Origin: Pseudomonas batumici
GTDB taxonomy: Bacteria > Pseudomonadota > Gammaproteobacteria > Pseudomonadales > Pseudomonadaceae
Length of the DNA stretch: 64,000 nt
Assembly: GCF_000820515.1 (NCBI RefSeq)
Contig: NZ_JXDG01000006.1
Coordinates: forward strand, 1-64,000
Direction of reading: 5' to 3'
Made by a program: the position numbers and the translations under genes. The first letter of the stretch is position 1; every line of letters starts with the position of its first letter. Positions 28,740-37,952 of the stretch are shown here, one piece after another. Under the pieces are notes generated by a model. The model did not search any database and was not told the origin of the DNA. It was given only the letters and a program-made list of their open reading frames with translations.

Positions 28740-31700
28740 GTGTCGATCCATGTCGCATTGCACCATGTCACGCATTACCGCTATGAACGCGCCGTCGAGC
28801 TCGGTCCGCAGATCGTTCGCTTGCGTCCGGCGGCCCACAGTCGCACGCGGATTCTGTCCTATGCGCTGAAGGTCCAGCCCGAGCAGCATTTCATCAACTG
28901 GCAACAGGATCCCCAGGGTAACTACCTGGCGCGCCTGGTGTTCCCAGAGAAGACCGCGGAACTGCGCATTGAGGTCGACCTGGTCGCCGAGATGGCGGTG
29001 TTCAACCCGTTCGACTTTTTCCTCGAGCCCTACGCCGAGAAGATCCCGTTCACCTACGCCGCCGATGAAAAGCACGAGCTGTCGCCTTACCTGGAAAAGC
29101 TGCCGCTGACGCCCAAGTTCAAGGCCTATCTGGACGGCATCGATCGCACGCCGCTGCCCAGCGTGGATTTCCTGGTGGCCCTCAATCAGCGCCTGAGCGA
29201 AGACATCGGCTACCTGATCCGTATGGAGCCCGGCGTGCAGACGCCCGAGCAGACCCTCGACAACGCCTCCGGCTCCTGCCGCGACTCGGCCTGGCTGCTG
29301 GTGCAGTTGCTGCGTCACCTCGGGCTGGCGGCACGCTTCGTCTCCGGCTACCTGATTCAGCTCACCGCCGACGTGAAAGCCCTCGACGGTCCCTCCGGCA
29401 CCGAGGTCGATTTCACCGACCTGCACGCTTGGTGCGAGGTCTATCTGCCGGGTGCCGGTTGGATCGGCCTGGACGCCACCTCCGGGCTGTTCGCCGGGGA
29501 AGGGCATATTCCGTTGGCCTGCAGTCCCGATCCCTCGTCAGCGGCACCGATCAGTGGCCTGGTGGAACCCTGCGAGTGCGAATTCAGCCACGAGATGTCG
29601 GTGGAGCGGATCTGGGAGGCGCCGCGCGTCACCAAGCCCTACACCGAGGAGCAATGGCTGGCGATCCAGGCCCTGGGTCGGCAGATCGATGCCGACCTGC
29701 TCGCCGGCGATGTCCGCCTGACCATGGGCGGCGAGCCGACCTTCGTCTCCATCGACGACCCGGACGGCGCCGAGTGGAACACCGCCGCCCTTGGTCCGAA
29801 CAAGCGTCGACTGTCCGCCGAACTGTTCCAGCGCCTGCGCAAGCGTTATGCCCCCCAAGGCCTGGTGCATTTCGGCCAGGGCAAGTGGTACCCGGGCGAG
29901 CAGTTGCCGCGCTGGTCGCTCAATAGCTACTGGCGCCGCGACGGCGTGCCGATCTGGCACAACAGTGCGCTGATCGCCGATGAGCAGGAAGACTACGGCG
30001 CCGACGGCGAAATGGCCGGGCGTTTTCTGGCGAGTGTCGCCGAGCGCCTGAAGCTGCCGACACGCTTTGTCTTCCCGGCCTACGAGGACAACCTCTACTA
30101 CCTCTGGCGCGAGGGGCAACTGCCGATCAACGTCAGCGCCGAGGACCCGCGCCTGGGCGACGAACTGGAGCGCGCCCGACTGCGCAAGGTGTTCTCCCAG
30201 GGCCTGGACAAGGTCATCGGCCAGGTATTGCCGCTGGCCCGCACCGCCGCCAATGATCGCTGGCAGAGCGGGCGCTGGTACCTGCGTGACAACCACTGCC
30301 GGCTGGTGCCGGGGGATTCGCCGCTGGGTTATCGTCTGCCGCTGGCCTCCCAGCCGTGGGTGACGGCGGCGGAATATCCGTTCGTGCACCCGACCGATCC
30401 GAACCAGGATTTGCCCGAACTGCCGGACACCGACGCACTCAAGGTTCACGGCGAGCCTGCGGTGAGTGAAGAGCGGGTGCCGCAGATCGACGAGTCCGCC
30501 AGCTGGCTGACCCGCACCGCCTTGTGCGCCGAGGCACGGGGCGGGCGCCTGTACCTGTTCATGCCACCGCTGGAGCGGACCGAAGACTATCTGGAACTGG
30601 TCAGCGCCATCGAGGCCACCGCCGAGGAGTTGCATTGCCCGGTGTTGCTGGAGGGCTACGAGCCACCCAGCGACGGCCGCCTGGCGAATTTCCGGATCAC
30701 CCCGGACCCGGGCGTGATCGAGGTCAATGTGCAGCCGTCCGCCAGTTGGGACGAACTGGTGGAGCGCACCGAGTTCCTCTACGAAGAAGCACGCCAGACC
30801 CGCCTGACAACCGAGAAATTCATGATCGACGGGCGCCATACCGGCACCGGCGGCGGCAACCACTTTGTCCTCGGTGGCGCCACGCCGGCGGACTCGCCGT
30901 TCCTGCGCCGTCCGGACCTGCTGCGCAGCCTGATCAGCTATTGGCACAATCACCCGTCGCTGTCCTACCTGTTCTCCGGGCTGTTCATCGGCCCGACGTC
31001 CCAGGCCCCAAGGGTCGACGAGGCGCGCAACGACTCGCTGTACGAGCTGGAAATCGCCTTTGCGCAGATGCCCCAACCGGGCGAGGAATGTCCGCCCTGG
31101 CTGGTGGATCGCCTGTTGCGCAACCTGCTGATCGACGTGACCGGCAACACCCACCGCGCCGAGTTCTGCATCGACAAGCTCTATTCGCCGGACGGCGCTA
31201 CGGGGCGCCTGGGCCTGTTGGAGCTGCGCGCCTTTGAGATGCCGCCCCACGCACGCATGAGCCTGACCCAGCAACTGCTGCTGCGGGCGCTGGTGGCGCG
31301 GTTCTGGCGCGAGCCCTATGCGCCTCCCAAGCTGGCGCGCTGGGGCACTGAACTGCATGACCGCTTCCTGCTGCCGCACTTTATCGAGCAGGACTTCGCC
31401 GACGTGATCGTCGACCTCAACGCCGCCGGCTATGCCCTGCGCGCCGAATGGTTCGCCGCGCACCTGGAGTTCCGCTTCCCGAAAGTCGGCGACTACGCGG
31501 TCAACGGCATCGAGCTGGAAGTGCGCCAGGCGCTGGAGCCCTGGCATGTGCTGGGCGAGGAGGGCGCGGTCGGCGGCACGGTACGCTATGTGGATTCGTC
31601 CCTGGAGCGCCTGCAGGTCAAGTTGACGGGCCTGGCGCCCCAGCGTTACCTGCTGACCTGCAACGGCGTGGCGGTACCGCTGCAACCTACCGGGCGGGTC

Positions 31701-32015
31701 GGCGAATTCGTCGCCGGCGTGCGTTATCGCGCCTGGCAACCGGCCAACTGCCTGCAACCGACCATCCCGGTGCACGCGCCGCTGGTGTTCGACCTGCTCG
31801 ACACCTGGATGCAGCGCTCCCTCGGCGGTTGCCAGTACCACGTGGCCCATCCGGGCGGGCGCAACTACGAGACCTTGCCGGTGAACGCCAACGAAGCGGA
31901 GAGCCGGCGCATGGCGCGGTTCTTCCGCCTCGGCCACAGCCCCGGCGCGCTGCCGATCCCGCCGTTGAAGATCAATGACGAACTGCCGATGACGTTGGAC
32001 CTGCGACACACATAA
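28740..32015 (+). CDS. Transglutaminase-like / DUF2126 fusion protein
   Basis: A 1091-residue cytosolic protein. The N-terminal third is a bacterial transglutaminase-like domain: an N-terminal beta region ([25 protein letters not shown]), then the Cys-His-Asp core with [13 protein letters not shown] (Cys), [15 protein letters not shown] (His) and GLDATSG (Asp) at about residues 175-250. The rest (about 330-1091) matches the DUF2126 type of proteins encoded with ATP-grasp/alpha-E genes. GTG 28740 is supported by a full AGGAGG at 28728-28733. First gene of a three-gene unit behind a sigma-54-type promoter. The operon is predicted to make or break peptide/amide bonds; substrate unknown. Confidence 0.85.
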   Translation: MSIHVALHHVTHYRYERAVELGPQIVRLRPAAHSRTRILSYALKVQPEQHFINWQQDPQGNYLARLVFPEKTAELRIEVDLVAEMAVFNPFDFFLEPYAEKIPFTYAADEKHELSPYLEKLPLTPKFKAYLDGIDRTPLPSVDFLVALNQRLSEDIGYLIRMEPGVQTPEQTLDNASGSCRDSAWLLVQLLRHLGLAARFVSGYLIQLTADVKALDGPSGTEVDFTDLHAWCEVYLPGAGWIGLDATSGLFAGEGHIPLACSPDPSSAAPISGLVEPCECEFSHEMSVERIWEAPRVTKPYTEEQWLAIQALGRQIDADLLAGDVRLTMGGEPTFVSIDDPDGAEWNTAALGPNKRRLSAELFQRLRKRYAPQGLVHFGQGKWYPGEQLPRWSLNSYWRRDGVPIWHNSALIADEQEDYGADGEMAGRFLASVAERLKLPTRFVFPAYEDNLYYLWREGQLPINVSAEDPRLGDELERARLRKVFSQGLDKVIGQVLPLARTAANDRWQSGRWYLRDNHCRLVPGDSPLGYRLPLASQPWVTAAEYPFVHPTDPNQDLPELPDTDALKVHGEPAVSEERVPQIDESASWLTRTALCAEARGGRLYLFMPPLERTEDYLELVSAIEATAEELHCPVLLEGYEPPSDGRLANFRITPDPGVIEVNVQPSASWDELVERTEFLYEEARQTRLTTEKFMIDGRHTGTGGGNHFVLGGATPADSPFLRRPDLLRSLISYWHNHPSLSYLFSGLFIGPTSQAPRVDEARNDSLYELEIAFAQMPQPGEECPPWLVDRLLRNLLIDVTGNTHRAEFCIDKLYSPDGATGRLGLLELRAFEMPPHARMSLTQQLLLRALVARFWREPYAPPKLARWGTELHDRFLLPHFIEQDFADVIVDLNAAGYALRAEWFAAHLEFRFPKVGDYAVNGIELEVRQALEPWHVLGEEGAVGGTVRYVDSSLERLQVKLTGLAPQRYLLTCNGVAVPLQPTGRVGEFVAGVRYRAWQPANCLQPTIPVHAPLVFDLLDTWMQRSLGGCQYHVAHPGGRNYETLPVNANEAESRRMARFFRLGHSPGALPIPPLKINDELPMTLDLRHT

Positions 32016-32102
32016 ATCGGACAGGGCGCACGGAGTTTTCGCGTATCCGTGCGTCATCTGTCTGCGTTAACCTGATTGCCCTTGCCGTCTGCCGAGCTTT
32101 CC

Positions 32103-34589
32103 ATGCCCGACCTGCTTGACCGCTACCCGCTGACAGCGGGGACCTATCACGAACTGCTGGACGACAGCGGCGCTGTGCGTGCCCATTGGCAGCCGCTGTT
32201 CGAGCAGTTGCAGCGCAGCACGCCGGGGCAACTGGCCCAGCGCCAGGCCCTGCTGGCCCGGCAGATCCAGGAAAACGGCGTGACCTACAACGTCTATGCC
32301 GATCCCAAGGGCGCCGACCGGCCCTGGGAGCTCGACCTGCTGCCGCATATCATCCCCGCCGACGAATGGCAGCGGGTGGCGGCGGGCATCGCCCAGCGTG
32401 CCCGGCTGCTGAATGCGGTGCTGGCCGATCTCTATGGCCCGCAGACCCTGATTCGCGACGGCCTGTTGCCCGCCGAGCTGGTCTTTGGCCACAACAACTT
32501 CCTCTGGCCCTGCCAGGGCATCCAGCCGCCGGCCGAGACCTTCCTGCATCTGTTCGCCGTGGACCTGGCGCGCACGCCCGACGGCCGCTGGTGGGTCACG
32601 GCGGATCGGACCCAGGCGCCGTCCGGGGCCGGTTACGCCCTGGAAAACCGCACCATCGTGTCGCGGGCCTTTCCCGACCTGTACCGCGACCTGCGGGTGC
32701 ATCACCTGGCCGGGTTCTTCCGTACCCTGCAGGAAACCCTGGTGCGCCAGGCCCCGAGCGATGCCGAGGCGCCGCTGGTGGTGTTGCTGACCCCGGGCCG
32801 CTTCAACGAAAGTTATTTCGAACACCTCTACCTGGCGCGCCAGCTGGGTTATCCGCTGGTGGAAGGCGGCGACCTGACGGTGCGTGACGCCACGGTCTAC
32901 CTCAAGACCCTGAGTGGCTTGCAGCGGGTGCACGCGATCATGCGCCGGCTCGACGACGACTTCTGCGATCCGCTTGAACTGCGTACCGACTCGGCCCTCG
33001 GCGTGCCCGGCCTGCTGGAGGCGGTGCGCCAGGGCCGGGTGTTGGTGGCCAATGCCCTGGGCAGCGGCGTGCTGGAGTCCCCCGGCCTGCTGGGCTTCCT
33101 GCCGAAGATCAACCAGCACCTGTTCGGAGAAGAGCTGATCCTGCCGTCCATCGCCACCTGGTGGTGCGGCGAGCCGCCGGTGCTGGCCCAGGCCCTGGAG
33201 AAACTGCCGGAGCTGCTGATCAAGCCGGCGTTTCCATCGCAGAGTTTTGTCCCGGTGTTCGGCCGCGACCTCGATGACGAACAACGCCAGGCCCTGGCCG
33301 AGCGCATGCGCGCCCGGCCCTATGCCTATGTCGCCCAGGAGCTGGCGCAGTTGTCCCAGGCGCCGGTCTGGCAAGCCGAGGAAGGCACCCTGCAACCCCG
33401 GGCCATCGGCATGCGCGTGTATGCGGTGGCCAGCGCCGACGGTTACCGGGTGTTGCCCGGTGGCCTGACACGGGTGGCGGCCGAGGCCGACGCCGAAGTG
33501 GTGTCGATGCAGCGTGGCGGCGCCAGCAAGGACACCTGGGTGCTCAGCGAGCGCATGCCCAGCGGCGAGCAATGGCGCACCCAGCGTTCCCTCGGGGTAC
33601 GCGACCTGGTGCGGCGCGATCCCTACCTGCCGTCGCGGGTGGTGGAAAACCTGTTCTGGTTCGGCCGCTACTGCGAGCGCTGCGACGACAGCGCGCGCTT
33701 GTTGCGGATCATGCTGGCCCGTTATGTCGACGGCGACGATCCCCAGGCCTTGCAGGCGGCGGTGGAGCTCGGTGAAAGCCTGATGCTGCTGCCGGAGGAG
33801 GGCGAACTGCCGGAGCGCCTGCTGGCGGCGCTGCTTGGCGACGACTGGCCGTTCAGCCTGCGGGCCACCCTGCAGCGCTTGCAGTGGGCGGCGTCCCAGG
33901 TGCGCGGCAAGCTGTCGCGGGAAAACTGGCAGGCGCTGGTGGAGCTGCAACGCGAAGCCTTGAGCCTGGAAAGCGAAGACCCGAACTTCGGCGAACTGCT
34001 GGATTTCCTCAACCGCCTGGTCATGTCCCTGGCGGCCTTGTCCGGCTTCGCCCTGGACGACATGACCCGCGACGAGGGCTGGCGCTTCCTGATGATCGGT
34101 CGGCGCATCGAGCGCCTGCAGTTTCTCAGCAGCAGCCTGGCGGCCTTCCTGCGCGGCATCGCGGTGTTCGACCAGGCCGGACTGGCGTGGTTGCTGGAGC
34201 TGGGCAACAGCAGCATCACCTATCGCTCGCGTTACCTGGCGGTGCCGCAATTGATCCCGGTGCTCGACCTGTTGCTGCTGGATGAGCAGAACCCCCATGC
34301 CGTGCTGTTCCAGTTGAAGCTGGTGAACCGCACCTTGCGCCGTTTGAACGATGACTTCGGTGTCCCGCGTGAATCGGGCCTGAACCAACTGGTCGAGCGC
34401 CTGGGGCGTTTCGATCTCGGCAACCTGGAAAGCGCCTTGTTCGGCGACACCGGCGTGCGCGACGTGCTCGATGGCCTCGCGGACCTGCTGCAGGAAGTCG
34501 CCGATGCCAGCGGCCAGGTGTCCGACCGCCTGGCCTTGCGGCATTTCGCCCATGTCGACGATATTAGCCAGCAGACGGTGTCCGTGTGA
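32103..34589 (+). CDS. Circularly permuted ATP-grasp / alpha-E protein
   Basis: An 828-residue fusion. Residues ~1-480 resemble the circularly permuted ATP-grasp ligase family, including YNVYADPKGADRPWELDLLPHI, VFGHNNFLWPCQG, LVEGGDLTVRDATVYLKTLSG and the RPYAYVAQELAQLS and RVYAVA nucleotide-site segments. The C-terminal half (~500-825) is an alpha-E helical domain (LFWFGRYCERCDDSARLLR). The ATG at 32103 follows a weak GAG site; a TTG at 32076 is in frame but poorer. An 88-base gap separates it from the preceding gene. Its stop overlaps the next gene. In other bacteria this family accompanies transglutaminases and is thought to ligate amino acids or peptides. Confidence 0.85.
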   Translation: MPDLLDRYPLTAGTYHELLDDSGAVRAHWQPLFEQLQRSTPGQLAQRQALLARQIQENGVTYNVYADPKGADRPWELDLLPHIIPADEWQRVAAGIAQRARLLNAVLADLYGPQTLIRDGLLPAELVFGHNNFLWPCQGIQPPAETFLHLFAVDLARTPDGRWWVTADRTQAPSGAGYALENRTIVSRAFPDLYRDLRVHHLAGFFRTLQETLVRQAPSDAEAPLVVLLTPGRFNESYFEHLYLARQLGYPLVEGGDLTVRDATVYLKTLSGLQRVHAIMRRLDDDFCDPLELRTDSALGVPGLLEAVRQGRVLVANALGSGVLESPGLLGFLPKINQHLFGEELILPSIATWWCGEPPVLAQALEKLPELLIKPAFPSQSFVPVFGRDLDDEQRQALAERMRARPYAYVAQELAQLSQAPVWQAEEGTLQPRAIGMRVYAVASADGYRVLPGGLTRVAAEADAEVVSMQRGGASKDTWVLSERMPSGEQWRTQRSLGVRDLVRRDPYLPSRVVENLFWFGRYCERCDDSARLLRIMLARYVDGDDPQALQAAVELGESLMLLPEEGELPERLLAALLGDDWPFSLRATLQRLQWAASQVRGKLSRENWQALVELQREALSLESEDPNFGELLDFLNRLVMSLAALSGFALDDMTRDEGWRFLMIGRRIERLQFLSSSLAAFLRGIAVFDQAGLAWLLELGNSSITYRSRYLAVPQLIPVLDLLLLDEQNPHAVLFQLKLVNRTLRRLNDDFGVPRESGLNQLVERLGRFDLGNLESALFGDTGVRDVLDGLADLLQEVADASGQVSDRLALRHFAHVDDISQQTVSV

Positions 34590-35500
34590 TGAGTGCCCTC
34601 TACCAGATTTTCCACGATACCCATTACCACTACGACAGCCCGGTCTCCCTGGCCCAGCAGCTTGCGCACCTGTGGCCGCGCCCCTGCGCCTGGCAAGTGT
34701 GCAGCGAGCAGTCGTTGCAGATCAGCCCCGAGCCGACCAGCCGCCGCGATGAGCAGGATGTGTTCGGCAATCCGTTGACCCGGCTGGCGTTCGAGCGTCC
34801 CCATGACGAGCTGCTGGTCAATGCCTGGCTGAATGTGGAGGTGCTGGCGCGCCCCGTGGTGGATTTCAACCTGTCCACGGCCTGGGATGACACCCGCAAT
34901 GCCTTGACCTACAGCGGCCAGGCGTTGAATCCGCAGATTCTCGAAGCGTGCCGTTATCGCTTCGAATCACCCTATGTGCATTTGAAGAAAAGCTTCGTCG
35001 AGTTTTCCGAGAGCTGTTTCCCCGTCGGCCGTCCTGTGTTGGCGGGGGCCCAGGCGCTGATGGAGAAGATTTTCAGCGAGTTCACCTTCGATGCCGAAGC
35101 GACCCAGGTCGCCACGCCTCTTGTGGAGGTGCTGGAGCGGCGGCGCGGCGTCTGCCAGGACTTCGCCCACCTGATGCTCGCCTGCCTGCGCTCGCGGGGC
35201 CTGGCGGCGCGCTATGTCAGTGGTTACCTGCTGACCCAGCCGCCACCCGGCCAGCCGCGGCTGATCGGCGCCGATGCCTCGCATGCCTGGGTCTCGGTGT
35301 TCTGCCCGGTGTCGGGCTGGGTGGATTTCGATCCGACCAACAACGTGCAGCCGGCCCTGGAGCACATCACCCTGGCCTGGGGCCGGGATTTTTCCGATGT
35401 GTCGCCGCTGCGAGGGGTGATCCTGGGCGGCGGCAGCCATGACCCGGAAGTGCGGGTCACGGTGATGCCGATGGGCGATGTGGGGCGCCCGGTCAATTAA
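34589..35500 (+). CDS. Transglutaminase-like domain protein
   Basis: A 303-residue protein. A bacterial transglutaminase-like N-terminal beta domain (YQIFHDTHYHYDSPVSLAQQ) is followed by the catalytic core, with RRGVCQDFAHLML (Cys), ASHAWVSVFCPVSGW (His) and DFDPTNN (Asp). No signal peptide or membrane span is seen. The ATG at 34589 shares a base with the preceding stop (TGATG; a GTG three bases earlier is also possible). It is the third gene of the operon and paralogous in domain type to the N-terminus of the first. Its stop codon overlaps the stop of the minus-strand 26-residue peptide gene. Confidence 0.9.
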   Translation: MSALYQIFHDTHYHYDSPVSLAQQLAHLWPRPCAWQVCSEQSLQISPEPTSRRDEQDVFGNPLTRLAFERPHDELLVNAWLNVEVLARPVVDFNLSTAWDDTRNALTYSGQALNPQILEACRYRFESPYVHLKKSFVEFSESCFPVGRPVLAGAQALMEKIFSEFTFDAEATQVATPLVEVLERRRGVCQDFAHLMLACLRSRGLAARYVSGYLLTQPPPGQPRLIGADASHAWVSVFCPVSGWVDFDPTNNVQPALEHITLAWGRDFSDVSPLRGVILGGGSHDPEVRVTVMPMGDVGRPVN

Positions 35501-35577
35501 GCCGGTTCCCCACAGGTACCGCTGGCACCGCAAGCGTAGGCGGCGAACAGGCTTTGCAACAGGTTGTTGAGAGACAT
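35497..35577 (-). CDS. 26-residue Cys-containing micropeptide
   Basis: A complete small reading frame on the minus strand starting with ATG at 35577. It has a well-placed GGAGCG ribosome site (35587-35592 region) and ends with TAA at 35497-35499, overlapping the TAA of the convergent transglutaminase gene by two bases. The peptide begins MSLNNLLQSLFAAYACGASG and ends TCGEPA. It has an amphipathic or hydrophobic N-terminal helix and two cysteines six residues apart. Upstream lies a 195-base region with a perfect palindrome and a TACAAT hexamer (plus-strand 35642-35647). Function unknown; coding status rests on the ribosome site and sensible composition. Confidence 0.5.
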   Translation of the reverse strand: MSLNNLLQSLFAAYACGASGTCGEPA

Positions 35578-35640
35578 GGCGGACGCTCCGTTGAGTGAGA
35601 ACGTCTTGATGTTAGAGGGCGGCGGTTCGTCTGGCTGGTT

Positions 35641-35682
35641 GATTGTATCCATCGAGGCGATAGCATAGGATTGTATACAATC
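35641..35682. promoter_or_regulatory. Candidate operator: palindrome GATTGTATACAATC plus half-site
   Basis: A perfect 14-base palindrome lies at 35669-35682 and a GATTGTATCC half-site at 35641-35650, 28 bases apart in the same orientation. The TTGTATACAA core resembles operators of GntR/FadR-type repressors. The half-site overlaps the likely -10 (TACAAT on the minus strand) of the 26-residue peptide gene, and the palindrome lies near its -35 position. Confidence 0.5.
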
Positions 35683-35684
35683 TG

Positions 35685-35698
35685 TTGATGCAGATCAG
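35685..35698 (+). promoter_or_regulatory. ANR/FNR-type box upstream of azu
   Basis: TTGAT-GCAG-ATCAG differs from the consensus TTGAT-N4-ATCAA at one position. It lies ~75 bases before the azurin start codon. A transcript start near 35733 would place the box at -41.5, the usual activating position. Azurin genes of P. aeruginosa are known to respond to ANR, which fits. Confidence 0.6.
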
Positions 35699-35772
35699 GA
35701 GAGCTGGGCTTGATTTCGACTAGTCTCTTGGTCTGATCCCTTGATTTTCATACCCTGCCTTGGAGATTCACC

Positions 35773-36219
35773 ATGTTCGCCAAAGTTGTTGCGGTATCCC
35801 TGTTGGCCCTCGCCAGTGGCCAGTTGCTTGCCGCCGAATGCAAGGTCGATGTCGACTCCACCGATCAGATGTCCTTCACCACCAAGGAAATCACCATCGA
35901 CAAGAGCTGCAAGACCTTCACCGTGAACCTGACGCATGCCGGCAGCCTGCCGAAGAACGTCATGGGGCATAACTGGGTGCTGAGCAAGGCCGACGACATG
36001 GCCGGGATCGCGGCTGACGGCATGGCCGCCGGTATCGACAAGAACTACCTGAAGGACGGCGACACCCGCATCATCGCCCATACCAAGATCATCGGTGCCG
36101 GTGAAAAGGATTCGGTCACCTTCGACGTGTCGAAACTCTCGGCCAGCGAGAGCTACATGTTCTTCTGCTCGTTCCCGGGCCACAACTCGCTGATGAAGGG
36201 CGCGGTCGTTCTCAAGTAA
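35773..36219 (+). CDS. azu: Azurin (blue copper protein)
   Basis: Periplasmic type 1 copper electron carrier. It has a 20-residue signal peptide ([20 protein letters not shown]), then the mature protein beginning [15 protein letters not shown]. The copper ligands are visible: His in MGHNWV, and the C-terminal loop [16 protein letters not shown] with Cys, His and Met. The disulfide cysteines lie at mature positions 3 and 26. Length 148 residues is normal. GGAG precedes the ATG, and an ANR-type box lies upstream. Confidence 0.98.
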   Translation: MFAKVVAVSLLALASGQLLAAECKVDVDSTDQMSFTTKEITIDKSCKTFTVNLTHAGSLPKNVMGHNWVLSKADDMAGIAADGMAAGIDKNYLKDGDTRIIAHTKIIGAGEKDSVTFDVSKLSASESYMFFCSFPGHNSLMKGAVVLK

Positions 36220-36231
36220 CCCGCGCGTCGA

Positions 36232-36258
36232 CCCTGACCCCAACGACCGGGGTCAGGG
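36232..36258. terminator. Bidirectional hairpin between azu and the minus-strand gene
   Basis: Perfect 10-bp stem CCCTGACCCC / GGGGTCAGGG with a 7-base loop, 12 bases after the azu stop. The right arm contains the stop codon (36253-36255) of the convergent minus-strand gene. There is no clear T-run. Confidence 0.6.
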
Positions 36259-36948
36259 TTGCTCGTTCATTTTCAGGTTCAGGCGAATACGTTTGCCTTG
36301 CAGGTCCTCCAGGCTCAGGGTGCCGCCCAGTTTGGAGGGCTTGCGATTACCACCGATCACGCGCCCCTGGTCGTCCAGCGCATGGCAGGTGAGTACCTGT
36401 CCCGGTCCGACGAGGGCATCGGGGTCGATGATCTCCCAATCGCACAAACCCTCATACTGTTTTTCCCCCGAGCTCGGAAAGCCCGACACGCCCGGCCGCA
36501 GGTTGTCGCGCACGGCAATCGAACCGCTGTGGGAGATGCTGCGATTGAGGTTGTCAGCCCCGTAAAGCGCTTCGGTCTCGAAGCTCACTTCACTCAGATA
36601 CAGTTTGCAGTCAGGCAATTCGTAGCCCAGGGGCACCTTGAAGTCGGAGCTGTGGGGCGTTTCGGCGAGGGGCGTGTTGAAGTGCAGCACCGTGGGCTGA
36701 TAGGGGCAGCCGATCTGGTTGGCTTTCGGGATGTAGTGGGCGCTGGCCTGCAACGCCGTGCGCGCCGGCATCTGGGTGACCAGTGAAAAATGCGCCGCGC
36801 TGGGATGGCCGGCGATGGGGTTGTCGGGGGTACTGGCGGCGGTGGCGACCCAGCAGATCACCCCGAGCGCTCCGAGCAGCGGAAACGACCAGGGGCGCCG
36901 AAGCAAGGGTTGCGCTTGCAACCTCGGGTATTTGCGATTGAGCCGCAT
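36253..36948 (-). CDS. Unknown membrane-anchored or secreted protein
   Basis: A 231-residue protein with a basic N-terminus (MRLNRKYPRLQAQPLLRR), one hydrophobic segment at about 20-38 that could be an uncleaved anchor or a late signal peptide, and a hydrophilic periplasmic-type domain. Four cysteines outside the anchor (in IGCPYQ, LPDCKLY, GLCDWE and LTCHAL) could form two disulfides. I do not recognise the family. It is convergent with azu and its last codons lie in the shared hairpin. It lies upstream of azu and downstream of nadE but is not in an operon with either (110-base gap). Confidence 0.7.
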   Translation of the reverse strand: MRLNRKYPRLQAQPLLRRPWSFPLLGALGVICWVATAASTPDNPIAGHPSAAHFSLVTQMPARTALQASAHYIPKANQIGCPYQPTVLHFNTPLAETPHSSDFKVPLGYELPDCKLYLSEVSFETEALYGADNLNRSISHSGSIAVRDNLRPGVSGFPSSGEKQYEGLCDWEIIDPDALVGPGQVLTCHALDDQGRVIGGNRKPSKLGGTLSLEDLQGKRIRLNLKMNEQP

Positions 36949-37058
36949 CGGATGGGGTCCCTGCCAACAAGATTCGGCGAAGACTGCCCAGTGACCGATG
37001 CTGCCTCAAGCGTTGCGCGGAAAAATAGACGTTTCCTACGGCATTCCCGCCGCACGAG

Positions 37059-37886
37059 TCATGGCGCGAATGGCATCTCGCGCTTGTGATGGGTCTTTTC
37101 GTAGGTCCGGCAGATGATATCGAAGGCTTCCTGGCGCACCGGCTCGCCGTGCAGGAAGGCATCGATCTCGGCATAGGTCACGCCGTGGGAGGCTTCGTCC
37201 GGCTTACCGGGTGCCAGGTCCTCGAGATCGGCGGTCGGTACCTTTTCCACCAGGAACTCCGGTGCGCCGAAGTGGCGGGCGATGGCCCGGACCTGGTTTT
37301 TCACCAGCCCGCTCAGGGGCGCCAGGTCGCAGGCGCCGTCACCGAACTTGGTGAAGAAGCCCATCACTGCTTCCGCCGCGTGATCGGTGCCGATCACCAG
37401 GCCATGGGCGGCCCCGGCGATGGTGTACTGCGCGACCATGCGGATGCGTGCCTTGGTATTGCCGAGGACGAAATCCTTCGCCACCGCGGCCTTGCCTTCG
37501 AACGCCGCGACCTCGGCGGCCAGCGACTTGACCGCCGGGCCGATGTTCACCGTGTGGCGTTCGTCGGGAGCGATGAAGTCCACCGAGGCCTGGGCTTCGT
37601 GTTCGTCGAACTGGGTCTCGTACGGCAGGCGCACCGCAATGAAGCGGTAGTCCATATTGCCGGTGCGCTCGCGCAGCTCACGCATGGCGCGTTGGGCCAG
37701 CAGGCCGGCGGTCAGCGAGTCGACGCCGCCGCTGATGCCCAGCACCAGAGTCTTGAGCCCGGAGCTCAGCAAGCAATTCTGGATAAAGGCGATCCGGCGC
37801 GCCACTTCGGCTTCCAGGGCGGCCTGGTCGGCGAACGGTGGCTGGACCTTGAGCTGTTCAGCAATCTGGCGCTGTACGGCTTGCAT
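37059..37886 (-). CDS. nadE: NH3-dependent NAD+ synthetase NadE
   Basis: Amidates nicotinic acid adenine dinucleotide with ammonia to give NAD+. The 275-residue protein lacks the glutaminase domain. The N-type ATP pyrophosphatase P-loop is SGGVDS within [16 protein letters not shown]; further conserved segments are [14 protein letters not shown] and [33 protein letters not shown] precedes the ATG. It follows pncB with a 66-base gap in the same direction, so nicotinate salvage and NAD synthesis are probably cotranscribed. Confidence 0.97.
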   Translation of the reverse strand: MQAVQRQIAEQLKVQPPFADQAALEAEVARRIAFIQNCLLSSGLKTLVLGISGGVDSLTAGLLAQRAMRELRERTGNMDYRFIAVRLPYETQFDEHEAQASVDFIAPDERHTVNIGPAVKSLAAEVAAFEGKAAVAKDFVLGNTKARIRMVAQYTIAGAAHGLVIGTDHAAEAVMGFFTKFGDGACDLAPLSGLVKNQVRAIARHFGAPEFLVEKVPTADLEDLAPGKPDEASHGVTYAEIDAFLHGEPVRQEAFDIICRTYEKTHHKREMPFAP

Positions 37887-37952
37887 GATTCACTCCTTGC
37901 GGGATGGGTCTGGAACAGGTTGATCGGTATGACTGGGTGAGCCCGCGATGCT

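Noticed and set aside
29538..34553. Two very long minus-strand frames opposite the transglutaminase and ATP-grasp genes
   Set aside because: Composition (Gln/His/Arg-rich) and lack of ribosome sites mark them as shadows.
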